The translations under genes and the position numbers were made by a program. Below are positions 34,749 through 41,277 of a stretch of 41,277 nucleotides of DNA, piece by piece (the stretch's first letter is position 1; each line of letters begins with the position of its first letter). The notes under the pieces are model-generated. The model made no database searches. It was given only the letters and a program-made list of their open reading frames with translations, and had not been told where the DNA came from. This stretch comes from Rhodobacterales bacterium (GTDB lineage: Bacteria > Pseudomonadota > Alphaproteobacteria > Rhodobacterales > Rhodobacteraceae). The DNA is taken from assembly GCA_025362795.1 (NCBI GenBank), contig JANYFE010000065.1, positions 1 to 41,277 of the forward strand, in the 5' to 3' direction.

Positions 34749-35831
34749 ATGTTGTATTGGCTGACCGAGTTTTCGCATGGGGGCGACTTTTTCAACCTCT
34801 TTCGCTATATCACCTTCCGCGCCGGTGCCGCCTTTGCCACCGCGCTGATCTTTGGTTTCATCTTTGGCCAGCCGCTGATCAACCTGTTGCGTCGCAAGCA
34901 GGGCAAGGGCCAGCCGATCCGCGACGACGGCCCGCAAAGCCATTTCGTCAAGGCCGGAACCCCGACGATGGGCGGCCTGCTGATCCTGTCGGCGCTTTTG
35001 GTGTCAACCCTGGCCTGGGCGCGTCTGGACAATCCCTACATCTGGATCGTTCTGCTGGTCACGCTGGCGTTCGGCTTGATCGGGTTTGCCGATGACTATG
35101 CCAAAGTCACCAAACAGAACTCCAAGGGCGTCTCGTCGCGCATTCGCTTTGGCCTTGGCCTTCTGATCGCCGCCATGGCCACCTACGCCGCCGCCCGGTT
35201 TCACCCCGATGCGCTGACCGGCCAACTCGCCTTGCCGGTGTTCAAGAACGCGTTGATCAGCCTTGGCTACTTCTATGTCCCCTTCGGCATGATCGTGATC
35301 GTAGGCTCTGCCAATGCGGTGAACCTGACCGATGGTCTTGACGGTCTGGCGATCATGCCCGTGATGATTGCCGGTGCCACGCTGGGCGTCATTTCCTATG
35401 TTGTCGGCAACTTCAACATGGCCGAATATCTGGGCGTGCACTTTGTCCCCGGCACCGGCGAGCTGTTGATCTTCGCCTCTGCCCTGTTCGGTGCGGGCCT
35501 TGGTTTCCTGTGGTACAACGCCCCCCCCGCCGCCGTTTTCATGGGCGATACCGGCTCGCTTGCCCTGGGCGGTGCCCTCGGTGCCATCGCCGTCTGCATC
35601 AAGCACGAGATCGTCCTCGCCATCGTCGGTGGCCTGTTCGTGGTCGAGGCGATGTCCGTCATCATTCAGGTGCTGTATTACAAACGCACCCAGAAACGCA
35701 TTTTCCTGATGGCGCCCATCCACCACCATTTCGAGAAACGCGGCTGGGCCGAACCGCAAATCGTGATCCGCTTCTGGATCATCAGCCTGATCCTCGCGAT
35801 GGTCGGTCTGGCTACCCTCAAGGTGCGCTGA
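34749..35831 (+). CDS. mraY: MraY, phospho-MurNAc-pentapeptide translocase
   Basis: A 360-residue polytopic enzyme that moves phospho-MurNAc-pentapeptide onto undecaprenyl phosphate, forming lipid I at the inner membrane. About ten helices are visible. Conserved loops are [23 protein letters not shown], the catalytic [18 protein letters not shown] (DD), [13 protein letters not shown], the nucleophile-region [13 protein letters not shown], and [15 protein letters not shown]. The ATG follows the murF stop directly. In most bacteria murD comes next, but the operon ends here and an unrelated gene starts 111 bp later. No clear terminator hairpin was seen between them. Confidence 0.97.
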   Translation: MLYWLTEFSHGGDFFNLFRYITFRAGAAFATALIFGFIFGQPLINLLRRKQGKGQPIRDDGPQSHFVKAGTPTMGGLLILSALLVSTLAWARLDNPYIWIVLLVTLAFGLIGFADDYAKVTKQNSKGVSSRIRFGLGLLIAAMATYAAARFHPDALTGQLALPVFKNALISLGYFYVPFGMIVIVGSANAVNLTDGLDGLAIMPVMIAGATLGVISYVVGNFNMAEYLGVHFVPGTGELLIFASALFGAGLGFLWYNAPPAAVFMGDTGSLALGGALGAIAVCIKHEIVLAIVGGLFVVEAMSVIIQVLYYKRTQKRIFLMAPIHHHFEKRGWAEPQIVIRFWIISLILAMVGLATLKVR

Positions 35832-35942
35832 TCCCTTCGAATCCCTTGTTTCAAACCCGCGCCGGGTCTAGCCTTTCGCCATTCAACGCGGCGGGCGGAC
35901 TGGTGCGCCTCTGACCCCCGCCTCAGCACTCAGGGAAAACCA

Positions 35943-36596
35943 ATGCCGACAGCGTCTGGCCAGATGATCGATAAACTTGCAGCCGACGGCAAGGTCGTCA
36001 CAACCGCACTGGACAAGATGCAGGATTATCTTGCCAAGGCTGGCGATCCGCCCAGCAAGGACGCCATCGAAAAGCTGGCCGCCCAGTTCAAGCTGTTCAG
36101 CCCGCGCATTGACAAATTCGCCAAGGAAATCCTGCTGAAGCCGCCGATTTTCGCCGACGAGGCCGCCTATACCCTCGTCCGCAAACTGCTGACCGCCACG
36201 ATGGCCGGGGTCGCCAAGACCGCAAAAGTCGTGGCCGCGGAACAAGAGGCCGCCAAAAAAGCCGTCACCGTCAAAGTGATCAGCGCCGCCAAATCCGAAT
36301 GCCTGATCAAGGACAAAAAGATGGCGCAGGCGTTGAAAATGGTCGCAGACGGCACCAAGGGCCGCGCCGGTCCGGCGGACAAGGATACCAAGGAATACAA
36401 CCACATCCACATCGGCGGCAACGCCAAGTACAACCTCTTGTTCCAACCCGGCAAGAAGATCGTGCTGGGGACTCTGGATTTCCACCTCGACAGCTCGTGC
36501 AGCGATGCCCAGAAGAAAGAGATCAAAAAGGTCGCGGGCCGCAGCGGTGGCACCGTGACACTGGTGATCAGCGGCGATGACATTTCAGAGGGCTAG
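35943..36596 (+). CDS. Protein of unknown function
   Basis: A 217-residue soluble, lysine-rich protein without signal peptide or membrane segment. The N-terminal 120 residues are predicted helical (IDKLAADGKVVTTALDKMQDYLAKAG, EAAYTLVRKLLTATMAGVAKTAKVVAAEQEAAKKA). The C-terminal part is more beta-like (YNHIHIGGNAKYNLLFQPGKKIVLGTLDFHLDSSCSDAQKKEI, ending GGTVTLVISGDDISEG). I do not recognise a family. A weak AGGGA site precedes the ATG. It sits where murD would be expected and is followed 36 bp later by a glycosyltransferase gene. Its lysine content is higher than that of its arginine-rich neighbours, which hints at a different origin. Confidence 0.7.
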   Translation: MPTASGQMIDKLAADGKVVTTALDKMQDYLAKAGDPPSKDAIEKLAAQFKLFSPRIDKFAKEILLKPPIFADEAAYTLVRKLLTATMAGVAKTAKVVAAEQEAAKKAVTVKVISAAKSECLIKDKKMAQALKMVADGTKGRAGPADKDTKEYNHIHIGGNAKYNLLFQPGKKIVLGTLDFHLDSSCSDAQKKEIKKVAGRSGGTVTLVISGDDISEG

Positions 36597-36632
36597 CGTG
36601 CCTCCCGCAGCGGACCCGAATGGCAGGCCGGC

Positions 36633-37547
36633 ATGACGGTCCTGCCGCGGACCGCTCAGGATGTGGTCATCGCCCCGCCGTCCCGGCCGGGCTTTCTGAA
36701 CCTGACCAGCTATGGCGCGGTCGACGGTGCCGGTACCCATGTGCCGCTCGGGCCGCTGATGATGTCGTCGCGCGCCCATTTTGCCATTCAGCGCCGGGCC
36801 ATTGTCGGCGATCCGGTCAATGTTCTGACCGGCGGACATGTCTGGGCTGGCATGATCTATGGCCATTTCGGCCATTTCATCGCCGAGACCCTGCCGCGCC
36901 TGCTGTCGGTCCGCGCCAGTCTTGATGCCGATCCCAACCTGCGAATCCTTGGCTTTGGCGCACCCGGTGTCGCACGGACCGACCTGTCCGGCATGGCGTG
37001 GTTTCTGGGAAAGGCCGGCATCGACCCGCAACGCATCGACGTCATCACCCAACCCACCCGCATCTCGCAGCTGATCGTGCCACCGTCGCCCTTTGCCGGG
37101 CGCTACAGCTACCGGCCCGGCGTCACCGCGCTGATCGACCACTACGGCCTGTCCGCGGCCCATACCTCGGGCGAGCGGATCTTTCTGTCGCGCGGCCGGC
37201 TTGCCAGCGCGTCCTCGCGCGTGGTGAACATCGCCCAGATTGAACAGATCTTCGCTTCCGCCGGCTATACGATCTTGCACCCCGAACAACTGGCAGTGCC
37301 CGAACAGGTCGCCCGCATCACCGCTGCTTCGGTTCTGGCCGGCGAAAACGGCTCGGCCCTGCATTGGTCACTTTACTCCCGCTCGATAGAAAAGGTGCAG
37401 GCGCTGGGTTGGTCGCTTGCCCTGCAACGCGGCATCTGCGCGGCGCGGGGCCAGCAGTATCAGGTGCTGCGCGACCGCTGGATCGGCGCACTGAAACAAC
37501 GCCGCCAGCATGTTGACCCCGATCAGGTGCGCCGCCACCTGCGCTGA
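36633..37547 (+). CDS. Glycosyltransferase family 61 protein
   Basis: A 304-residue protein of the GT61 (DUF563) type, which in bacteria is linked to capsule or exopolysaccharide synthesis. Marks are YGHFGHFIAETLPRLLSVRASL, ERIFLSRGRLASASSRVVNIAQIEQIFASAGYTILHPEQLAVPEQVARITAASVLAGENGSALHW; the P-E-x-L...EQ...A..L.G..GSAL block is the family's C-terminal core. No other polysaccharide genes are nearby. The start at 36633 is preceded by GCAGG. Roseobacters and relatives often carry lone genes of this kind. Confidence 0.85.
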   Translation: MTVLPRTAQDVVIAPPSRPGFLNLTSYGAVDGAGTHVPLGPLMMSSRAHFAIQRRAIVGDPVNVLTGGHVWAGMIYGHFGHFIAETLPRLLSVRASLDADPNLRILGFGAPGVARTDLSGMAWFLGKAGIDPQRIDVITQPTRISQLIVPPSPFAGRYSYRPGVTALIDHYGLSAAHTSGERIFLSRGRLASASSRVVNIAQIEQIFASAGYTILHPEQLAVPEQVARITAASVLAGENGSALHWSLYSRSIEKVQALGWSLALQRGICAARGQQYQVLRDRWIGALKQRRQHVDPDQVRRHLR

Positions 37548-37626
37548 CGGCCCGTTGACCCGGCACTAGGCGCATGGGCGGATTTGTGCCATAAAGGTCT
37601 GGCATCACTCCCGCAGGACCATGCCC

Positions 37627-38328
37627 ATGCCACCCCGTATCATGCGTCTGACCGCCGACCTTGTGGCCCGTGTCCCGCCGCATGATGGCACCACCGGCCT
37701 TGTCACCACCCGCACCGACCGCCCGACCGACGCCGACTATCAGGCCGCCGCCGCGCAGCTGCTTGCAGACCGGCCCGCCTCGGGCGAGGTCTGGGTGTTC
37801 GCCTATGGATCGCTGATCTGGAACCCCGAATTCGCCTTTGTCGAGGAACGCCTCGGCATGGTTCAGGGCTGGCACCGCTCGTTCTGTCTGGGCTGGGTCC
37901 GCATCTATCGCGGAACGCCCGACCGCCCCGGCATCATGCTGGCGATGGACCGCGGCGGCTCCTGTCGCGGCGTCGCCTTCCGTCTGCCGCCGGACGCCGT
38001 CGAGGACAGCCTGATCCCCCTCTTGCGCCGTGAAATGCCGATCAAGCGGGACACGATCCCGGCCCGCTGGCTGAACGTCCGCACCGCCGAGGGGCCCGTC
38101 CGCGCCATTGCCTTCCCGATCAGCCGCTCCAACCCCGCCTATCTGCCCGGCCTGACCGAGGAACAGGTGGTCCATGCACTCGTCACCGCTGCGGGCGAGC
38201 GCGGCTCGATGGCCGAATACCTGCATTCCACCGTGACGCACCTGGAACAACGCGGCATCCACGACCGCTATCTGTGGCGGCTGCAAGATCTGGTGGCAGA
38301 TCGCCTCGCGCACATCCCCAGCCAGTAA
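37627..38328 (+). CDS. ChaC-like gamma-glutamylcyclotransferase
   Basis: A 233-residue protein of the glutathione-specific gamma-glutamylcyclotransferase family, which splits glutathione to 5-oxoproline and Cys-Gly in the cytosol. Marks are WVFAYGSLIWNPEF (substrate-binding YGSL), VQGWHRSFCLGWVRIYRGTPDRPG, GGSCRGVAFRLP, the probable catalytic Glu in LLRREMPIKRD, and ERGSMAEYLHSTVTHLEQRGIHDRYLWRLQDLV. AGGA at 37615-37618 has proper spacing (8 nt) for the ATG at 37627 but only 2 nt for the one at 37621, so I chose 37627. Confidence 0.92.
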   Translation: MPPRIMRLTADLVARVPPHDGTTGLVTTRTDRPTDADYQAAAAQLLADRPASGEVWVFAYGSLIWNPEFAFVEERLGMVQGWHRSFCLGWVRIYRGTPDRPGIMLAMDRGGSCRGVAFRLPPDAVEDSLIPLLRREMPIKRDTIPARWLNVRTAEGPVRAIAFPISRSNPAYLPGLTEEQVVHALVTAAGERGSMAEYLHSTVTHLEQRGIHDRYLWRLQDLVADRLAHIPSQ

Positions 38329-38381
38329 CCCGCCGCGCGCCACCACCCCGGCCCACCACATCGGCCCGCCACCCCGGCCCG

Positions 38382-38675
38382 GTGTCCTTCGACCGCGCCC
38401 TGCGTGACACCGCCATCGTCCTGCCAAGCCTTGGCCTGCCCATCCCCGCCGCGGCCCGCATCACGCCCTACACCCGGGTCGTCCTGCTGGCCCCTTGGCC
38501 CGAAATCCACACGACCGACCGCGAACGCCGCCACGACACGGCGCAGGCCATTGCCGAGTATGACGCCCTTCACGCGGGCTATCATGCCTTGGGTTATCCC
38601 GTTACCATCACACCCAAGGCCAGTGTTGCGGATCGCATCGGCTGGCTGTCGCAGACCCTGTCCCTCGACCTCTGA
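38382..38675 (+). pseudogene. C-terminal remnant of an AAA_28-type ATPase
   Basis: The frame from the GTG at 38382 encodes SFDRALRDTAIVLPSLGLP, RVVLLAPWPEIHTTDRERRHDTAQAIAEYDALHAGYHALGYPVTITPKASVADRIGWLSQTL. This matches the second half of small AAA_28 ATPases (FDRG...D, PPWxEIYxTDxERRxxFxxAxxEYxxL...YxxLGYxVxxLPKxSVxxRxxFV). The Walker A half, about 75 residues, is missing: the sequence upstream is the end of chaC and a proline-rich filler. It is most likely a truncated, inactive remnant. Confidence 0.65.
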
Positions 38676-38689
38676 CCCGGAACATTTGC

Positions 38690-38854
38690 ATGCCCCGCCT
38701 GAAACCCGCGCTTTTGACGATTGCGGCCGTGGTCTTTGCCGCGCTTGCCCTGGTGCTGGCCGTGCGCCTTGGCAGCACTGCGTGGCCGGTGATCTGCCTG
38801 TTCGCCTTATTGGCTCTGACCTGCGTCCTGCGCCTTCTTACGCTGCACCGCTGA
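38690..38854 (+). CDS. Small two-helix membrane protein
   Basis: A 54-residue protein: MPRLKPALLTIAAVVFAALALV, then LAVRLGSTAWPVICLFALLALTCVLRLLTLHR. There are two hydrophobic stretches, about residues 7-25 and 31-48, a basic N-terminus and a basic end. No family is recognised. It begins 14 bp after the ATPase remnant. CCGG precedes the ATG at low similarity to a ribosome-binding site. Hydrophobicity and compact fit support it, but chance is possible. Confidence 0.45.
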   Translation: MPRLKPALLTIAAVVFAALALVLAVRLGSTAWPVICLFALLALTCVLRLLTLHR

Positions 38855-39016
38855 CCCCTCCCGGCGGACAATGGTTAACGCTTCCGGAATTTTCAAAAAC
38901 CAACCCCTTGATGCCAAACGATTCTGAAAAATGTCCAGACCCGGACGCCGCCAAATCGCACCCTTGCCGCCTCCCGCTCAATCCGTCATCTTCGCCGCAA
39001 TCCATGGGGGAACCAC

Positions 39017-39940
39017 ATGAAAATCCTGATCATCGGCGCCGCCGGCATGATCGGCCGCAAACTGGCCGCAGCACACACCAATCACGATCTGATCCTGGCC
39101 GACGTGGTGGCCCCGCCCGACCTGCCCAATTCCACCCAGCTGACCGTCGATCTTGCCGCCCCCGACACCCCGGCCCGCCTGATCGCCCAAAGGCCGGAAA
39201 CCATCTACCACCTCGCTGCCATCGTGTCCGGCGAGGCAGAGGCCGACTTCGACAAGGGCTACGCCGTCAACCTTGACGCCACCCGTGCCCTGCTGGAAGC
39301 GATCAGAGCCACCCCCAACTATCACCCCCGGATCGTCTATGCCTCCTCCGCCGCCGTGTTCGGCCGCCCGTTCCCCGACTGCATCCCCGATGATTTCCAC
39401 ACCGTGCCGCTGACCAGCTACGGGACGCAAAAGGCCATCGCTGAACTTCTGATCAACGACTACTCCCGCCGTGGCATCATCGACGGCGTCTCGCTTCGCC
39501 TGCCGACGATCTGCATCCGCCCGGGCACCCCGAACCGCGCCGCCTCCAGCTTCTTCTCGAACATCCTGCGCGAACCTCTGGCGGGCAAAACCGCCAACCT
39601 GCCGGTCCCCGAAGGCACCCGCCACTGGTTCGCCTCGCCCCGCGCCGCCATCGGCTTCTTTCGCCACGCCGCGCAGATGGACACCGGCCCCCTCGCCACC
39701 GACCGCGCCATAACCGTTCCCGGCCTGACCGCGACCGTCGCCGACCAACTTGCCGCGCTCAGCCGCGCCGCCGGTCCCGCCGCCCTGAAACTCATCACCC
39801 GCAACCCCGACCCGGCGGTCGAAAGGATCGTCGCAGGCTGGGCACTGGAATTCACCGCCACCCGCGCCCGCGCTCTGGGCTTTGCGGCCGATGCCAGCTT
39901 TGATGCGATCATCGAAGCCCACCTCACCGACACCCCCTGA
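39017..39940 (+). CDS. denD: NAD-dependent epimerase/dehydrogenase, D-erythronate dehydrogenase-like
   Basis: A 307-residue extended short-chain dehydrogenase. The N-terminal MKILIIGAAGMIGRKLA is the Rossmann GxxGxxG; the active-site YGTQKAIAE (YxxxK) follows ASSAAVFGRP. LINDYSRRGIIDGVSLRLPTICIRPGTPNRAASSFFSNILREPLAGK and RHWFASPRAAIGFFRHAAQ match the DenD group, which oxidises D-erythronate to 2-dehydro-D-erythronate in four-carbon acid sugar use. The kinase (DtnK), isomerase and decarboxylase of that pathway are not in the window, so the substrate assignment is tentative. GGGGGAA precedes the ATG. The stop overlaps the next start (TGATG). Confidence 0.8.
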   Translation: MKILIIGAAGMIGRKLAAAHTNHDLILADVVAPPDLPNSTQLTVDLAAPDTPARLIAQRPETIYHLAAIVSGEAEADFDKGYAVNLDATRALLEAIRATPNYHPRIVYASSAAVFGRPFPDCIPDDFHTVPLTSYGTQKAIAELLINDYSRRGIIDGVSLRLPTICIRPGTPNRAASSFFSNILREPLAGKTANLPVPEGTRHWFASPRAAIGFFRHAAQMDTGPLATDRAITVPGLTATVADQLAALSRAAGPAALKLITRNPDPAVERIVAGWALEFTATRARALGFAADASFDAIIEAHLTDTP

Positions 39941-40611
39941 TGCCCCGCCCCCTGCATCCCACCGCTCTGGTGACGGGCGGCAACCGCGGCATCGGCCGCG
40001 CCATCGCTGCCGGCCTGATCGCCAAAGGCTGCAACGTGACCGTCGGTAGCCGCGACGAGGCCGATGGCCGCCAGACTGCCCAATCGCTCGGTGCCAACTA
40101 CGCCAAGCTGGACCTGCTCGACCCTGACACCTACTTCGACGCCTGCACCCGCGCGGGCGGCTTTGACATCCTCATCAACAACGCGGGCAGCCTGCACCAC
40201 ACATCGCTCCTGTCGAAAGACAGCGACTTCACCACCGCGATGGAGGTGATGGTGAACGCCCCTCTCGATCTGATCCGCCTTTGCACCCCGCATTGGCGCG
40301 ACACCCAATGGGGCCGCATCGTCAACCTGTCCTCTGGCTGGGGTTCCCATGCCCAAGGCCTCGGCGGCCCCGGTGCTTATGGCGTGGCCAAAGCCGCCCT
40401 CAACGCGCTGACCCACGCTTTGCCCCGCGATCTGCCGCAGGGCGTCAAGATCAACGCCTGCGACCCCGGCTGGGTCAACACCCGTATGGGCGGCGCGTCT
40501 GCGCCCCTGACGCCCGAAGAAGGTGCCGACACCCCGATCTGGCTCGCCCTCCTCCCCGAAGATGGCCCGACCGGCGGGTTTTACCGTCGGCGTCAACCAG
40601 CGGCGTGGTGA
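39940..40611 (+). CDS. Short-chain dehydrogenase/reductase
   Basis: A 223-residue classical SDR: cofactor motif ALVTGGNRGIGRAIAAGL (TGxxxGIG), DILINNAGSL (NNAG), catalytic Ser in NLSSGWG and YGVAKAALN (YxxxK), then INACDPGWVNTRMGG. The arginine after the first strand (SRDEADG) favours NADP. The C-terminal EDGPTGGFYRRRQPAAW resembles the GPTGGFFRDGKPxxW end of plant carbonyl reductase-like SDRs. It is translationally coupled to the DenD-like gene by TGATG. Substrate unknown. Confidence 0.92.
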   Translation: MPRPLHPTALVTGGNRGIGRAIAAGLIAKGCNVTVGSRDEADGRQTAQSLGANYAKLDLLDPDTYFDACTRAGGFDILINNAGSLHHTSLLSKDSDFTTAMEVMVNAPLDLIRLCTPHWRDTQWGRIVNLSSGWGSHAQGLGGPGAYGVAKAALNALTHALPRDLPQGVKINACDPGWVNTRMGGASAPLTPEEGADTPIWLALLPEDGPTGGFYRRRQPAAW

Positions 40612-40762
40612 CAGCACGCCCCCACCAGACTTGACCAATACTGCCGTCGCAGCCTGCTTGCTGTGCGGCCCTCTATCGACAATCCGCCGCGACCCACAGC
40701 GTGAAGGGCTCGGCGCCAAGCTGCTGTGCAAGCCTCTGATGCAGGCTCGCGTCAAAGCCTTC

Positions 40763-41056
40763 TCACCGGCACTTTCCCGATTGTTCCAGGATCGCCTGCG
40801 CCGCCGCGGCCCGCTGCTCCAAAGACAGCGTCTTTGGTTTGCCGCACAACCCCATTTCAATGGCGTCCATGGTGCACATTGCGAGTCTGCCGGCCTTGTT
40901 CACATAAACTGAAGGGCCAAGGATGCTTTTGGCCGATGCCACTCCGACTCCCCGCCGGCGCGCTTCTGCCGCCCTTTGGGCATCACTTACGCTGCTACCT
41001 GCGGCCTTCGAAGCAAAGTTGAACATGCCAAGCGACAAGGGTGCATTGACGCCCAT
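40763..41056 (-). CDS. Hypothetical protein
   Basis: A possible 97-residue protein: MGVNAPLSLGMFNFASKAAGSSVSDAQRAAEARRRGVGVASAKSILGPSVYVNKAGRLAMCTMDAIEMGLCGKPKTLSLEQRAAAAQAILEQSGKCR. No family is recognised. Its composition is protein-like, with an Ala-rich helix near the end and three cysteines, but there is no ribosome-binding site before the ATG. It is the only candidate in the 582-bp stretch between the SDR gene and the IS30 transposase. It may be the remnant of a gene disturbed by the IS insertion. Confidence 0.35.
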   Translation of the reverse strand: MGVNAPLSLGMFNFASKAAGSSVSDAQRAAEARRRGVGVASAKSILGPSVYVNKAGRLAMCTMDAIEMGLCGKPKTLSLEQRAAAAQAILEQSGKCR

Positions 41057-41099
41057 GGACCGCGCCGTTCAGGTGCCAACCGTCGAAAAGGTTACCGGC

Positions 41100-41193
41100 A
41101 CATCCCCCAGCATGGCCCGACCCGAGGCGTTGACCTCCTTAGACTCAAACATCAAGTGCAACACCCAGCGCCCATGGGGCATAGGATGTTGCG
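41100..41193 (+). mobile_element. Probable left end of an IS30-family element
   Basis: The non-coding stretch before the transposase start must contain the element's left terminal repeat. ATCAAGTGCAACACC (about 41150) resembles the TGCACTT/AAGTGCA word common in IS30 ends. The exact outer boundary cannot be set without the right end. Confidence 0.4.
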
Positions 41194-41277
41194 ATGGACA
41201 AACGGTACAAGCACCTCAACGGCGAGGAACGTGGCGTGATTTTGGCGGAGCATCGGCGCGGGGCGAGTCTTCAAGCG
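41194..41277 (+). CDS. IS30-family transposase, N-terminal end (partial)
   Basis: The first 28 codons run off the right edge: MDKRYKHLNGEERGVILAEH, then RRGASLQA. This is the start of the N-terminal helix-turn-helix (HTH_38) of IS30 transposases (YxxLxxxERxxIxxxxxxGxSxxxIA). The DDE catalytic core lies outside the window. Confidence 0.88.
   Translation, partial: MDKRYKHLNGEERGVILAEHRRGASLQA

Overview
The window reads as a GC-rich alphaproteobacterial chromosome segment, most likely from the Rhodobacteraceae (Rhodobacter / Gemmobacter / Tabrizicola-like). The evidence is a hisB-hisH / hisA arrangement, a single-chain pyruvate carboxylase, a GAAC-N7-GAAC LexA box, GANTC methylation sites, and above all two small-RNA loci described in Rhodobacter sphaeroides: a DUF1127 gene followed by four RNAs with CCUCCUCCC loops (CcsR1-4), and a long mraZ leader ending in a terminator hairpin (UpsM). 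Genus cannot be fixed from this sequence alone. Both ends lie inside insertion sequences (IS630 3' end at the left, IS30 5' end at the right), so the window looks like a contig broken at repeats.

Layout. 1-3067: IS630 tail, an RTX repeat gene broken by two frameshifts, and a membrane-protein gene with a third frameshift. 3047-7956: hisA, a DUF2147 secreted protein, an MFS transporter, and the leftward group hisB-hisH-glsA; hisF and hisE, the usual neighbours of hisA, are absent. 8063-10032: a CE7-type esterase and a luciferase-like monooxygenase. 10140-13556: a segment bounded by two identical tRNA-Gly(GCC) genes holding a TetR/DUF2306 pair and a LuxR/RTX pair. 13740-23011: pyruvate carboxylase, an alpha/beta hydrolase, a DHA2-type efflux pump with divergent MarR regulator, and uvrD with an apparent SOS box. 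23126-25247: an ArsR/SRPBCC pair with a start-codon operator, and a BenE-type transporter.

25253-26025 is the most unusual locus: a DUF1127 gene followed on the same strand by eight stem-loops, arranged as four two-hairpin RNAs in two tandem duplicate halves, closed by a Rho-independent terminator just before benE. In Rhodobacter these RNAs and the DUF1127 RNA-binding protein (CcaF1) are stress-induced and act on C1 metabolism and the pyruvate dehydrogenase complex.

26299-35831: mrp, a 700-bp non-coding leader with a cluster of GANTC sites and a UpsM-like terminator, then the tightly packed division/cell-wall operon mraZ-rsmH-ftsL-ftsI-murE-murF-mraY. murD and the rest of dcw do not follow. 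Instead 35943-41193 carries accessory genes: an unknown protein, a GT61 glycosyltransferase, a ChaC cyclotransferase, the C-terminal stump of an AAA_28 ATPase, a small membrane protein, a DenD-like dehydrogenase and an SDR, and then the IS30 element.
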